Below are positions 55,333 to 63,028 of a DNA stretch of 64,000 nucleotides, piece by piece (positions within the stretch are counted from its first letter, which is position 1; each line of letters starts with the position of its first letter). Under the pieces are notes generated by a model, which worked only from the letters and a program-made list of their open reading frames with translations, made no database searches and was not told the DNA's origin. This DNA comes from Aquibacillus koreensis (GTDB lineage: Bacteria > Bacillota > Bacilli > Bacillales > Amphibacillaceae), in assembly GCF_025154055.1 (NCBI RefSeq), contig NZ_JAOALK010000047.1, forward strand, positions 1 through 64,000, in the 5' to 3' direction. The position numbers and the translations under genes were made by a program.

Positions 55333-56892
55333 GTGCTAAAGGTAATGCTAGTTGATGATGAGCCGATTGAAAGAGAAGGCCTCAAGCTAATGCTAAGTAG
55401 AAATCGAAATAACTTTGAAGTTGTAGCTGAAGCGCAAAATGGCATAGAAGCCGTGGATTTCGCTTTACAACATAAGCCAGATTTGATTTTCATGGATATC
55501 AAGATGCCAGTATGTGATGGACTTGAAGCAATAAAAAAAATAGCTCCTGAGCTCCCAGAAACAAAGTATATTATGGTTTCGGCTTTTGATACGTTTGAAT
55601 ACGCACGCGAGGCAATGAAGTTTGGTGTGAAATCCTATCTCTTAAAACCAAGTAAACTAGCCGAAGTCTTAGAAGCCTATGATCAATTGGTGACGGAGAT
55701 CGAAGCAGAAAAACAGACATTACAAGAAAGAAAACAAGTAAGTCACCGTTTGGAAAGAGCCAGTTCTTTTATCGAAAAAGATTTCATTGTCTCCTTAATG
55801 ATGGACCATCTTCATGACGTTAATCAAGCGGAATGGGATGAATGGATAGACATTGAAGGTAAGCAAGGGTTCATGGTTGTTTTTTCATTTGAATCAGATA
55901 GCCTGCAACCAAAGCGTGAGGAAAAGAGCAAATGGTACCAGACGCTACAACAGGTGTTGCTCAGTCAATCGCCCCACTGCATCATAGGACCTTTAACCGG
56001 GTTTCAAGTTCCGGTGTTGGTGTTATCTACAGAAACCGATCATGAACGAAGCGAGGATTTCGTAAGGATGATTATTCATCAAGTGCAACATCATTTAGAA
56101 CAATGCCGTCTATTTGCAGGTGTTGGAAGTATTGTTTCAGATGTGGGGCAGTTTACTGACTCGTACAAAGAAGCAATCTATGCGCTAGAACTCGTGCATA
56201 ACCATTCAAACGCCTCTTATATGGTTTATGACGAACGTACAAGAGAAAAGCAACAAGTTCTTGTTCCATTTGAAGTGGAAAAAGAGTTAGTGGAGGCTGT
56301 GAAACAGGGGGATACCCAAAAAGGACTTCATGTGTTTGACACTTATTTTCAATCCATCCATCAGGCAACCGAATTCCAACTGCGACATACGCATAAAGCA
56401 ATCGAGGACTTCTTTGTTGTGTTAACCCGAGCCATCAAAGATCTAGGCTTTGATCAAGATATGCAAGTGAGTTTAGGGCGAATAGAAACGGCTATGCAGT
56501 TAAAGGAAGCAGCAAAATCTCGGTTGCTATTTATGATGGATCGGATAAAAGAATGGCGAGCAAGTGGGATTCAATCACTACTATTACAAGCGAAGGAGTA
56601 TATCGATAAGAACTATGGTCAGTCCATCTCCCTTGAGGAAGTAGCAGACCATATTGGAATTAGCTCTTATTATTTAAGCAAGTTATTTAAGGATCGATTT
56701 GAACTGTCTTTTATTGAATATTTAACAGATATTAGAATGAAAAAAGCGAAGGCTTTCCTTATGGACGGCTCCATTCCACTAAAAGAAATTGCTTTAAATA
56801 TTGGGTATAAAGATCCGAACTATTTTAGTAGAGTTTTCAAAAAGGAATTCGATGTGAGCCCTAGAGAGTATCGAAATAAAAATCAGGAATAG
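55333..56892 (+). CDS. YesN-type response regulator (REC plus AraC)
   Basis: A 519-residue regulator: receiver domain with DDEP acid pocket, phospho-Asp in PDLIFMDIKMPVCDG (residue about 55) and K in YLLKPSK; a long helical middle; and two AraC helix-turn-helix motifs at the C-terminus (LEEVADHIGISSYYLSKLFK; LKEIALNIGYKDPNYFSRVFKKEF). The GTG or ATG start near 55333 follows AAAGGAGA. It likely activates the symporter gene 460 bp downstream. Confidence 0.93.
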   Translation: MLKVMLVDDEPIEREGLKLMLSRNRNNFEVVAEAQNGIEAVDFALQHKPDLIFMDIKMPVCDGLEAIKKIAPELPETKYIMVSAFDTFEYAREAMKFGVKSYLLKPSKLAEVLEAYDQLVTEIEAEKQTLQERKQVSHRLERASSFIEKDFIVSLMMDHLHDVNQAEWDEWIDIEGKQGFMVVFSFESDSLQPKREEKSKWYQTLQQVLLSQSPHCIIGPLTGFQVPVLVLSTETDHERSEDFVRMIIHQVQHHLEQCRLFAGVGSIVSDVGQFTDSYKEAIYALELVHNHSNASYMVYDERTREKQQVLVPFEVEKELVEAVKQGDTQKGLHVFDTYFQSIHQATEFQLRHTHKAIEDFFVVLTRAIKDLGFDQDMQVSLGRIETAMQLKEAAKSRLLFMMDRIKEWRASGIQSLLLQAKEYIDKNYGQSISLEEVADHIGISSYYLSKLFKDRFELSFIEYLTDIRMKKAKAFLMDGSIPLKEIALNIGYKDPNYFSRVFKKEFDVSPREYRNKNQE

Positions 56893-56893
56893 A

Positions 56894-56926
56894 AAAGCGG
56901 TCCTACATGTTGGGGTCGCTTTTTTG
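56894..56926 (+). terminator. Terminator of the three-component operon
   Basis: Stem AAGCGGTCC/GGGGTCGCTT (two G-U) and TTTTTT. Confidence 0.75.
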
Positions 56927-56935
56927 TTGCGTTTT

Positions 56936-57049
56936 GCTAAATTATCTGTTGAAGTCGCTATTAAATGAAGAAAGTCGCTAAATTATCGGGTGCCATCGCT
57001 AAATTATCTGCAAAACGCGCTAAATTAACAACAACAAACGCTAAATTAT
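56936..57049 (+). repeat. Six GCTAAATTAT direct repeats with 21-bp phase
   Basis: Units start at 56936, 56957, 56977, 56998, 57019 and 57040 (spacing 21, 20, 21, 21, 21). GCTAAATTAT is exact in four, GCTATTAAAT and GCTAAATTAA are variants; the 11-bp between-unit sequence is not conserved. They lie between a response-regulator gene and the transporter it may control. 57050-57353 otherwise holds only the cre site. Confidence 0.88.
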
Positions 57050-57187
57050 GATAAAACCACATATGGAAAATTATGCTTAACAAGAAAGTCTAGGTAATAA
57101 CAAGAAAGTGAAGATGAAAGTGCTACCAAGAATGCGATTTCATGATAATTTTATTACACGGAAGGCTTAAACACCTTTTCAACATTT

Positions 57188-57203
57188 ATGAAAACGACAC
57201 CAT
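57188..57203 (+). promoter_or_regulatory. cre site upstream of xylE
   Basis: ATGAAAACGACACCAT fits the cre pattern with one mismatch, about 150 bp before the symporter start. Confidence 0.6.
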
Positions 57204-57353
57204 TTAGAAATAGACACGCATCAAGGGGGACAGCAAGACAATTCTAGAAGGTTATCAACATTTTTTTTACTAGAATGTAAGGGCTAACAATACAGAAAAA
57301 AAGTTTCAGAGAGGGGGACAAGAAAGAGAAGTATTTCTCTTTCTTAATAAAAG

Positions 57354-58739
57354 ATGAATAATAAGAAATTATATATTGTTTTAATTACCTTAGTCGCAAC
57401 ACTTGGAGGGCTTTTATTCGGATATGATACAGCAGTTATTTCTGGGGCTGAATCATCACTTCAATTATATTTTGCAGATAGCTTAGGACTTGGATCACTA
57501 GCACATGGAATTACTGTTTCGAGTGCATTGATTGGTTGTATTATTGGTGGCCTGATTTCAGGGTATGTTTCTAGCAACATTGGAAGAAAGTATTCATTAG
57601 TAATTGCAGCTGTACTATTTTTAGTATCAGCACTTGGTTCTGCTTTTCCAGAGTTTTTATTTTTTGAAAAAGGTGAACCTACAATAGCACTATTAATCAC
57701 TTTTAATCTTTATCGAATTATTGGCGGGATTGGTGTTGGTCTAGCATCAGCTGTTGCGCCAATGTACATCAGTGAAATGGCACCTCCGCGTATAAGAGGT
57801 ACGTTAGTTTCATTAAATCAATTTGCAATTATCTTTGGTATGTTAGTCGTTTACTTTGTAAACTATGGAATTGGAAAAGGACAGTCAATGGAATGGATCA
57901 ATGATATTGGTTGGCGTTATATGTTCTTATCAGAAGCAATCCCTGCAGCACTATTCTTACTTTTATTATTTACGGTACCAGAAACACCTCGCTATCTAGT
58001 GTCTAAGAATAAAGATAGTAAGGCGTTGGAAGTGCTAAACAAAGTGTATGATCAAACATTTGCTAAGGCAACGATGTTTGAGATTAAGAAATCATTTGAT
58101 GTAAACAAAGCAAAACTATTTACTTTTGGTAAAGGTATTATTGTTATCGGTATTCTATTATCCATATTCCAACAATTTGTCGGAATAAACGTAGCACTAT
58201 ATTATGCTCCACGTATTTTTGAAAGCATGGGTGCAGGAAGAGACGCATCAATGTTCCAAACGATTGTGATGGGCTTAGTAAACGTAGTATTTACGTTAAT
58301 CGCTATCTTTACTGTTGATAAATTTGGTCGAAAACCACTATTAATTATTGGTTCAATCGGCATGACAATTGGTATGTTTGGTGTAGCAGGAATGGCATTC
58401 TCAGGAGCGATTGGAATTGGTACGTTAATCTTCATTATTATTTACACTGCATCATTCATGATGTCTTGGGGTCCTGTAGTTTGGGTACTTCTTTCAGAGA
58501 TCTTCCCGAATAAGATTAGAGGGCAAGCAATGGCGATTGCCGTAGCAGCACAGTGGGCGGCAAACTATTTCATCTCATCCACTTACCCAGCAATGATGGA
58601 ATTCAGTGGCGGTCTAACTTACACTTTCTACGGTGTAATGAGCTTACTATCTGCTCTATTCATCTGGAAGTTCATCCCTGAAACAAAAGGAAAATCACTA
58701 GAAGAACTAGAAAGCGACCTAACTAAAAAATCAGCGTAA
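57354..58739 (+). CDS. xylE: D-xylose:H+ symporter (XylE-type MFS)
   Basis: A 461-residue, 12-helix sugar porter that matches E. coli XylE nearly throughout: TLVATLGGLLFGYDTAVISG, SALIGCIIGG, YRIIGGIGVGLASAVAPMYI, VSLNQFAIIFGMLVVYFVN, IGILLSIFQQFVGINVALYY, TVDKFGRKPL, MSWGPVVWVLLSEIFPNKIRG, WAANYF and FIPETKGKSLEELE. The QQFVGIN and W-G-P motifs are xylose contacts in XylE. Proton-driven xylose uptake is the best call; other pentoses are possible. Preceded by 21-bp-phased repeats and cre, likely controlled by the sensor system upstream. Confidence 0.9.
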   Translation: MNNKKLYIVLITLVATLGGLLFGYDTAVISGAESSLQLYFADSLGLGSLAHGITVSSALIGCIIGGLISGYVSSNIGRKYSLVIAAVLFLVSALGSAFPEFLFFEKGEPTIALLITFNLYRIIGGIGVGLASAVAPMYISEMAPPRIRGTLVSLNQFAIIFGMLVVYFVNYGIGKGQSMEWINDIGWRYMFLSEAIPAALFLLLLFTVPETPRYLVSKNKDSKALEVLNKVYDQTFAKATMFEIKKSFDVNKAKLFTFGKGIIVIGILLSIFQQFVGINVALYYAPRIFESMGAGRDASMFQTIVMGLVNVVFTLIAIFTVDKFGRKPLLIIGSIGMTIGMFGVAGMAFSGAIGIGTLIFIIIYTASFMMSWGPVVWVLLSEIFPNKIRGQAMAIAVAAQWAANYFISSTYPAMMEFSGGLTYTFYGVMSLLSALFIWKFIPETKGKSLEELESDLTKKSA

Positions 58740-58740
58740 A

Positions 58741-58790
58741 CGTAAACATGGGGACAGATCTTGTAAACGGGGGGACGGTTCTCCTGTTTC
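58741..58790 (+). repeat. GTAAACAtGGGGACggTTCT repeat, copy 1
   Basis: Two imperfect direct units, GTAAACATGGGGACAGATCT and GTAAACGGGGGGACGGTTCT, 21 bp apart, right after the xylE stop. An inverted copy sits at 61620-61667. GGGGACGGTTCT is a string I associate with dispersed Bacillus repeats. Confidence 0.85.
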
Positions 58791-58807
58791 CGATATAAGT
58801 TTCAAAT

Positions 58808-58850
58808 AACGGGATTTGGGCTAATGTCCAGATTCCGTTTTTTTTTTTTT
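58808..58850 (+). terminator. Terminator of xylE
   Basis: A 12-bp stem AACGGGATTTGG/CCAGATTCCGTT (two G-U) and a T13 tail. Confidence 0.9.
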
Positions 58851-58943
58851 GTGAAACCAGAACTATAAGTTAAGAAAGCTTAATATTACAATCTCATCAC
58901 CTTATACAGTGTAAAAGATACTAAAAGTAAAATCCATACTATA

Positions 58944-58974
58944 CAAAAAGCCGCCAATTTGGCGGCTTTAAAAG
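58944..58974. terminator. Bidirectional terminator after hepT
   Basis: AAAAAGCCGCCAA/TTGGCGGCTTT palindrome with T/A-rich flanks, 45 bp beyond the hepT stop on the minus strand. Confidence 0.88.
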
Positions 58975-59018
58975 TCAGTATCTCTTCATAATAATTTATC
59001 TGCAAATATATATGCAAG

Positions 59019-59348
59019 CTAGATGAGCTTTTTAACCTCTTTTTTTAAGATTGGAATTTTATTTTGAACTACATCCCATACTATACGGTGGTTTATGGAA
59101 AAGTATCCATGGATCATCATATCTCTCATTCTAGCTATCTTTCTCCATTCTATCTGAGGATTATCATTTCTTATATGATCAGGAATGTTCTTCGTCGCTT
59201 CACCAATAACTAGGATGTTTTTTATCACTGCGTCGAATACTAAATCATTGTCAATAAAACTTTCAAACGATAGGCCATCTGTATAGCTTTCAATTTTTTC
59301 TGCAGCAGTATAAATATCCTCTGAAAAAACGCTAGGCTCCCTCTGCAT
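59019..59348 (-). CDS. hepT: HEPN toxin HepT
   Basis: A 109-residue all-helical HEPN-domain RNase (DUF86). The catalytic motif R-x4-H-x-Y reads RDMMIHGY near residue 80; its tyrosine is the target of AMPylation by the partner MntA, which silences the toxin. I use ATG 59348, 7 bp after AGGAGTG; a GTG three codons earlier overlaps that site. It overlaps mntA by 17 bp. Confidence 0.92.
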   Translation of the reverse strand: MQREPSVFSEDIYTAAEKIESYTDGLSFESFIDNDLVFDAVIKNILVIGEATKNIPDHIRNDNPQIEWRKIARMRDMMIHGYFSINHRIVWDVVQNKIPILKKEVKKLI

Positions 59349-59637
59349 ACTTGGCACTCCTAATTATACTTGGTTTAATTGCTGGCTTTATATCGTCAAG
59401 AATAACCAAGTCTACTTGTTTCTTGAAATGGTCCTCAAGATGAAGTTTTAAATCCATGTAATTATCAAAGGTTATGGAGTTTTCTTCAAATTCAACTAAA
59501 AGGTCTATGTCACTGGATTCTGTTTGTTCTTCACGGGTATAGGTGCCAAATAATGCAATGCGTTTCATTCCGTACTTCTCTTTCCATATATACATATTAT
59601 TGGAAAGGTCCTCAAGGATTTCTTGTTGCGATAACAT
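59332..59637 (-). CDS. mntA: MNT nucleotidyltransferase antitoxin MntA
   Basis: A 101-residue minimal nucleotidyltransferase. The motif normally written GS-x(9-10)-D-x-D appears as FGTYTREEQTESSDIDLLVEF, with Thr in place of Ser. It should AMPylate HepT. The start is ATG 59637 after GGCGGTGA; an ATG five codons earlier has no ribosome site. First gene of the two-gene minus-strand unit. Confidence 0.9.
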   Translation of the reverse strand: MLSQQEILEDLSNNMYIWKEKYGMKRIALFGTYTREEQTESSDIDLLVEFEENSITFDNYMDLKLHLEDHFKKQVDLVILDDIKPAIKPSIIRSAKYAEGA

Positions 59638-59733
59638 GATAATCACCGCCATTTCAAGTATTAAGTATTCTCATTATAGCACATATCTTTTTATCTATTC
59701 ATTTCACTTTATACATCCATTGTAATATGAAAT

Positions 59734-59767
59734 CAAAAAACCAGATCAAATTGATGATCTGGTTTTT
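59734..59767. terminator. Terminator after the CoA-disulfide reductase gene
   Basis: AAAAAACCAGATCA/TGATCTGGTTTTT stem with a 5-base loop; works for the minus-strand gene ending at 59811. Confidence 0.9.
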
Positions 59768-59810
59768 AATATTTAACTTAAAACTTACTTAATATTAGCT
59801 CTTATGCTAT

Positions 59811-61457
59811 TTAGTTCTCTTTAGCCACCGAATAAGTTTTCCAACCACCATCCACATTAACACCATCAAACCCATGTCCATTCAGAATACGAGTAGCAAG
59901 GTAACCTCTTAATCCAACTTGGCAAGAAACATAAATCGGTTGGTCCGTTGGTAGTTCTCCTAAACGATCACGAAGATCCCCAAGGGGTATATTGATCGAT
60001 CCTTGAATGAATCCATTCTCTCTTTCATGTGGGTCCCTTACGTCAACCAGTAAACCGCCATCTTTCACAATTTGGTCTATTTCATGCCACTGTGCCGTTT
60101 TAATGCCTTCATCGATCATATTGGCAGCAACGTAGCCAGCCATGTTCACAGGATCTTTTGCTGATGAGAAAGGCGGTGCATAAGATAATTCTAGTTCTGT
60201 TAAATCAAATACAGACAACTCACCTTTGATTGCAGTTGCAATAACGTCCATACGCTTATCCACACCATCTTTTCCAACGGCTTGTGCACCAAGAATTTTA
60301 CCATCACGATTAAAAACTAACTTTAATGCGATCGGTGCTGCGCCAGGGTAATACCCAGCATGGGAAGCGGGATGAACATGAACAACTTCATAGTCAACGC
60401 CTTGGTGCTCTAAGACTTTCTCATTATTACCTGTCGTTGCCACGGTTAAATCGAATACTTTTGCAATACCAGTACCGAGTGTACCTTTGTATGCTTCATT
60501 TCTTCCATAAATATTATTAGCTACGATACGACCTTGACGATTCGCTGGTCCTGCTAATGGAATCATTGCAGGTTTTTGATTGATATAGTCTCTTACTTCA
60601 ATCGCATCTCCGAGTGCAAAGATCGATGGGTCATCCGTTTGCAAATAATCGTTAACGATGATGCCGCCTCTTTCACCAATAGCAAGGCCAGCATCAGCTG
60701 CTAAACTATTCTCGGGCTTCACACCAATGGAGAGGATTGTCATATCTGTTTCTACTTTTGTACCACTAGATAACGTCACGACACGTCCCTCATCTTCAAA
60801 TGCGCTTACACCATCTTCTAAAATAAGGTTAACGCCTTTTTCTTTTAAGTGTTGATGAACAATAGCAGCCATTTCATAATCTAACGGAGCCATCACTTGA
60901 TTAGCCATCTCGACCAAGGTTACACGTACTCCGCGATCTACCAGGTTCTCCGCCATTTCTAGTCCTATGAATCCACCACCAACTACTACGGCCTCTTTTG
61001 GTTTTTGTTCATCTACATACCCTTTAATTCGATCCGTGTCAGGGATATTACGAAGTGTAAAAATATTGTTTGCTTCGTCTAATCCAGGAATCGGTGGAAC
61101 AATAGGTTTTGCTCCTGGTGATAACACTAGTACGTCGTAGCTCTCTTCATATACTTCATTTGTTGCTAGATTGGTAACTGTAATGGTTTTCTGTTCGCGG
61201 TTCACTTTTGTTACTTCACTTAGATTACGTATATCTAAGTTGAATTTTTTGCTCATACCTTCTACAGTTTGAACCATTAATTTATTACGATCTTTAATTG
61301 TTTCTCCTATATAATAAGGCAATCCACAGTTAGCAAATGAAATATGCTCTCCTCGTTCGAAAAGTATAATAGTAGATTCTTCATCTAGTCTTCTAAGTCT
61401 AGCTGCAGTTGTTGCACCACCTGCAACACCACCAACAATTAGGATTTTTTTAATCAT
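59811..61457 (-). CDS. cdr: CoA-disulfide reductase with C-terminal rhodanese domain
   Basis: A 548-residue flavoprotein: FAD-binding GGVAGGATTAARLRR, redox-active C44 in ISFANCGLPYYIG, NAD(P)H-binding VVVGGGFIGLEMAENL, and a rhodanese domain (about residues 460-545: VDVRDPHERENG, active Cys in IYVSCQVGLRGY). Members reduce CoA disulfide, CoA persulfide or polysulfide. A candidate persulfide-repressor operator lies upstream. AAAGGAGAA precedes the ATG. Confidence 0.93.
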   Translation of the reverse strand: MIKKILIVGGVAGGATTAARLRRLDEESTIILFERGEHISFANCGLPYYIGETIKDRNKLMVQTVEGMSKKFNLDIRNLSEVTKVNREQKTITVTNLATNEVYEESYDVLVLSPGAKPIVPPIPGLDEANNIFTLRNIPDTDRIKGYVDEQKPKEAVVVGGGFIGLEMAENLVDRGVRVTLVEMANQVMAPLDYEMAAIVHQHLKEKGVNLILEDGVSAFEDEGRVVTLSSGTKVETDMTILSIGVKPENSLAADAGLAIGERGGIIVNDYLQTDDPSIFALGDAIEVRDYINQKPAMIPLAGPANRQGRIVANNIYGRNEAYKGTLGTGIAKVFDLTVATTGNNEKVLEHQGVDYEVVHVHPASHAGYYPGAAPIALKLVFNRDGKILGAQAVGKDGVDKRMDVIATAIKGELSVFDLTELELSYAPPFSSAKDPVNMAGYVAANMIDEGIKTAQWHEIDQIVKDGGLLVDVRDPHERENGFIQGSINIPLGDLRDRLGELPTDQPIYVSCQVGLRGYLATRILNGHGFDGVNVDGGWKTYSVAKEN

Positions 61458-61485
61458 ATCTATTCTCCTTTTTTGTTTTTATAGG

Positions 61486-61503
61486 TATACCCCTATAGGT
61501 ATA
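61486..61503 (-). promoter_or_regulatory. Candidate CstR/CsoR-type operator
   Basis: TATACCCCTATAGGTATA is an inverted repeat of TATACC around CCTATA, within the leader of the CoA-disulfide reductase gene. It resembles the C-rich ATACCC-type sites of CsoR/CstR repressors that sense copper or persulfide. The regulator gene is not in the window. Confidence 0.5.
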
Positions 61504-61619
61504 ATAACATAAAGTAAAGGAGAAAAGTGTGACAGAATTAAGAAAATCGATTTAGTGAATTAGAGAATATATTTGCCCAGTGGGAGTTAAGGCGTCATCA
61601 TGGTAAATTTGCAAACGTG

Positions 61620-61667
61620 AACAAAAGAACCGTCCCCATGTTTACGAGATGTGTCCCTGTGTTTACG
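61620..61667 (-). repeat. GTAAACAtGGGGACggTTCT repeat, copy 2 (inverted)
   Basis: On the minus strand reads GTAAACACAGGGACACATCT then GTAAACATGGGGACGGTTCT, the same two-unit layout and spacing as 58741-58790. Confidence 0.85.
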
Positions 61668-61673
61668 CTTCAA

Positions 61674-61701
61674 TTGACAATCTAATGAAACGTGTTATGC
61701 T
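61674..61701 (+). promoter_or_regulatory. Promoter of the TPP-riboswitch operon
   Basis: TTGACA (61674-61679), 16-bp spacer, TATGCT (61696-61701), about 25 bp before the aptamer. Confidence 0.65.
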
Positions 61702-61728
61702 CTTTAGTATAAAAGTAAATAGTGTGAT

Positions 61729-61821
61729 CACTGGGGGAGCATGTTGTGGTGCTGAGACTAAAGGTAGGATCCTTTTAAACCCTTGGAACCTGATCTGTAT
61801 AATTGCAGCGTAGGGAAGTGT
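61729..61821 (+). ncRNA. TPP riboswitch (thi-box) aptamer
   Basis: Contains the diagnostic blocks in order: CTGGGGGAGC, GTGCTGAGA, ACCCTTGGAACCTGATCTG, and GCAGCGTAGGGAAGTG, with CACT/AGTG pairing to form P1. These are the conserved thi-box strings that bind thiamine pyrophosphate. A terminator hairpin follows, so the operon should be on when TPP is low. Confidence 0.96.
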
Positions 61822-61850
61822 ACTGTTATTCAATAATATGGATATGTGAT

Positions 61851-61881
61851 GGCCACTTTCTCTGATGAGGGTGGCTTTTTG
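61851..61881 (+). terminator. Riboswitch expression-platform terminator
   Basis: GCCAC...CTC pairs with GAG...GTGGC, followed by TTTTTGTTATTTT, 30 bp after the aptamer and before the first start codon. Confidence 0.75.
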
Positions 61882-61912
61882 TTATTTTATAAAGAATCAA
61901 GGAGTGAGTGAT

Positions 61913-63028
61913 TTGCAGAATGATTACCCTGCAATAAAACACCTAGTTAAAGAATTTATTTTAAATCATAAAAATCAAAATGATAGTTTCTCAGAAGTCG
62001 CTAAACAATTGTTTAGCTTTCAATACCAAAATAATCAAGCGTACCGAAAGTTCTGCCGTAAACGGAGAATTAGTCCGAACAATGTGCACACCTTTACGGA
62101 TATTCCACCTGTTCCTATCAATGCGTTTAAAGAAGCTACATTAGCTTGCTCCACAGCTGAAGATGCGGAAGCTATTTTTATGACAAGCGGAACAACGAAT
62201 CCAGAAAAGAAGGGGAAAAATATTCATCAAGATCTCGAGGTTTATGATCTATCTATGGAAACGTATTTTAAGGACTGTATGTTACCTGACTTGGATAGAA
62301 TAAAGCTCATTATTTTGTTCCCTTCTAAAGCGGAAATGCCAAATTCCTCTTTAGCTCATTATTTGGATTTGGCAAAAAAACAGTTTGGAACAACGGAGAG
62401 TGAATATGTTGTATCCAAAGATGGCTTTGATATGGAGAGGTTGAAACAGCTCCTTTTTGTTGCAGAAAAAACAAATGAGCCAGTGTTCGTACTAGGTGCA
62501 ACGTTCTCTTTTATTCAATTTTTGGATGAATGTAGCGAAAAAGGAATACAATTTCAATTACCGACAGGCAGTCGAATAATGGAAACAGGTGGGGCTAAAG
62601 GTAAATCTAGAAGTGTGGACACAGTCGAATTGAAAAACAAATTGGCGAATCTGTTTTCTATTCCTTCCTATGCTTGCGGGAACATGTACGGAATGACAGA
62701 GTTAAGCTCTCAAATCTATAACCAGGATTTTAAGCAATACTTTTTGAAACAAGAACAACAACCATCCTTCATGAAATCTCCACATTGGGTCAAAACGTTA
62801 ATTGTTGACCCCGAGACAATGCTTGAAAAGCCTGAAGGAGAAAAAGGTATTATTGTTCATTACGATTTAGCTAACATCAATTCGGTTCTAGCTATTATGA
62901 CGGAGGATGTTGGAGTGAAAGAAGGAGAAGGTTTTCATTTACTTGGCCGTGCAGAGGGCGCTGAAGCAAAAGGTTGTTCACTAGCTGTGGAACAATTCCT
63001 ATCGTCAAATAGAGAGGATCTTACATAA
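61913..63028 (+). CDS. LuxE-like acyl-protein synthetase (AMP-forming acid activation)
   Basis: A 371-residue LuxE-family protein: ATP/AMP loop FMTSGTTNPEKKGK, FPSKAEMPNSSLAHYLD, ETGGAKGKSRS, YGMTELSSQIYN (ANL-type A5 motif), and a C-terminal GCSLAVEQFL whose cysteine sits where LuxE accepts the acyl group. LuxE activates a carboxylic acid as acyl-AMP and hands it as thioester to LuxC. The start is TTG 61913, 8 bp after AAGGAG; the open frame begins in the riboswitch leader. Regulation by TPP points to an acid related to thiamine or its moieties (inference). Confidence 0.88.
   Translation: MQNDYPAIKHLVKEFILNHKNQNDSFSEVAKQLFSFQYQNNQAYRKFCRKRRISPNNVHTFTDIPPVPINAFKEATLACSTAEDAEAIFMTSGTTNPEKKGKNIHQDLEVYDLSMETYFKDCMLPDLDRIKLIILFPSKAEMPNSSLAHYLDLAKKQFGTTESEYVVSKDGFDMERLKQLLFVAEKTNEPVFVLGATFSFIQFLDECSEKGIQFQLPTGSRIMETGGAKGKSRSVDTVELKNKLANLFSIPSYACGNMYGMTELSSQIYNQDFKQYFLKQEQQPSFMKSPHWVKTLIVDPETMLEKPEGEKGIIVHYDLANINSVLAIMTEDVGVKEGEGFHLLGRAEGAEAKGCSLAVEQFLSSNREDLT

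Larger units (their letters stand above)
61458..61726. other. Divergent intergenic region
   Basis: Holds the CstR-like palindrome (61486-61503), the second GGGGAC repeat (61620-61667) and the promoter of the TPP-controlled operon (61674-61701). 61510-61615 shows nothing recognisable. Confidence 0.6.

Noticed and set aside
56936-57049. CRISPR array
   Set aside because: Repeats are 10 bp with 10-11 bp gaps, far too short for CRISPR, and no cas genes are present.
61865-61912. Longer LuxE-like start inside the riboswitch leader
   Set aside because: It would begin inside the terminator hairpin and lacks a ribosome site; TTG 61913 follows AAGGAG.
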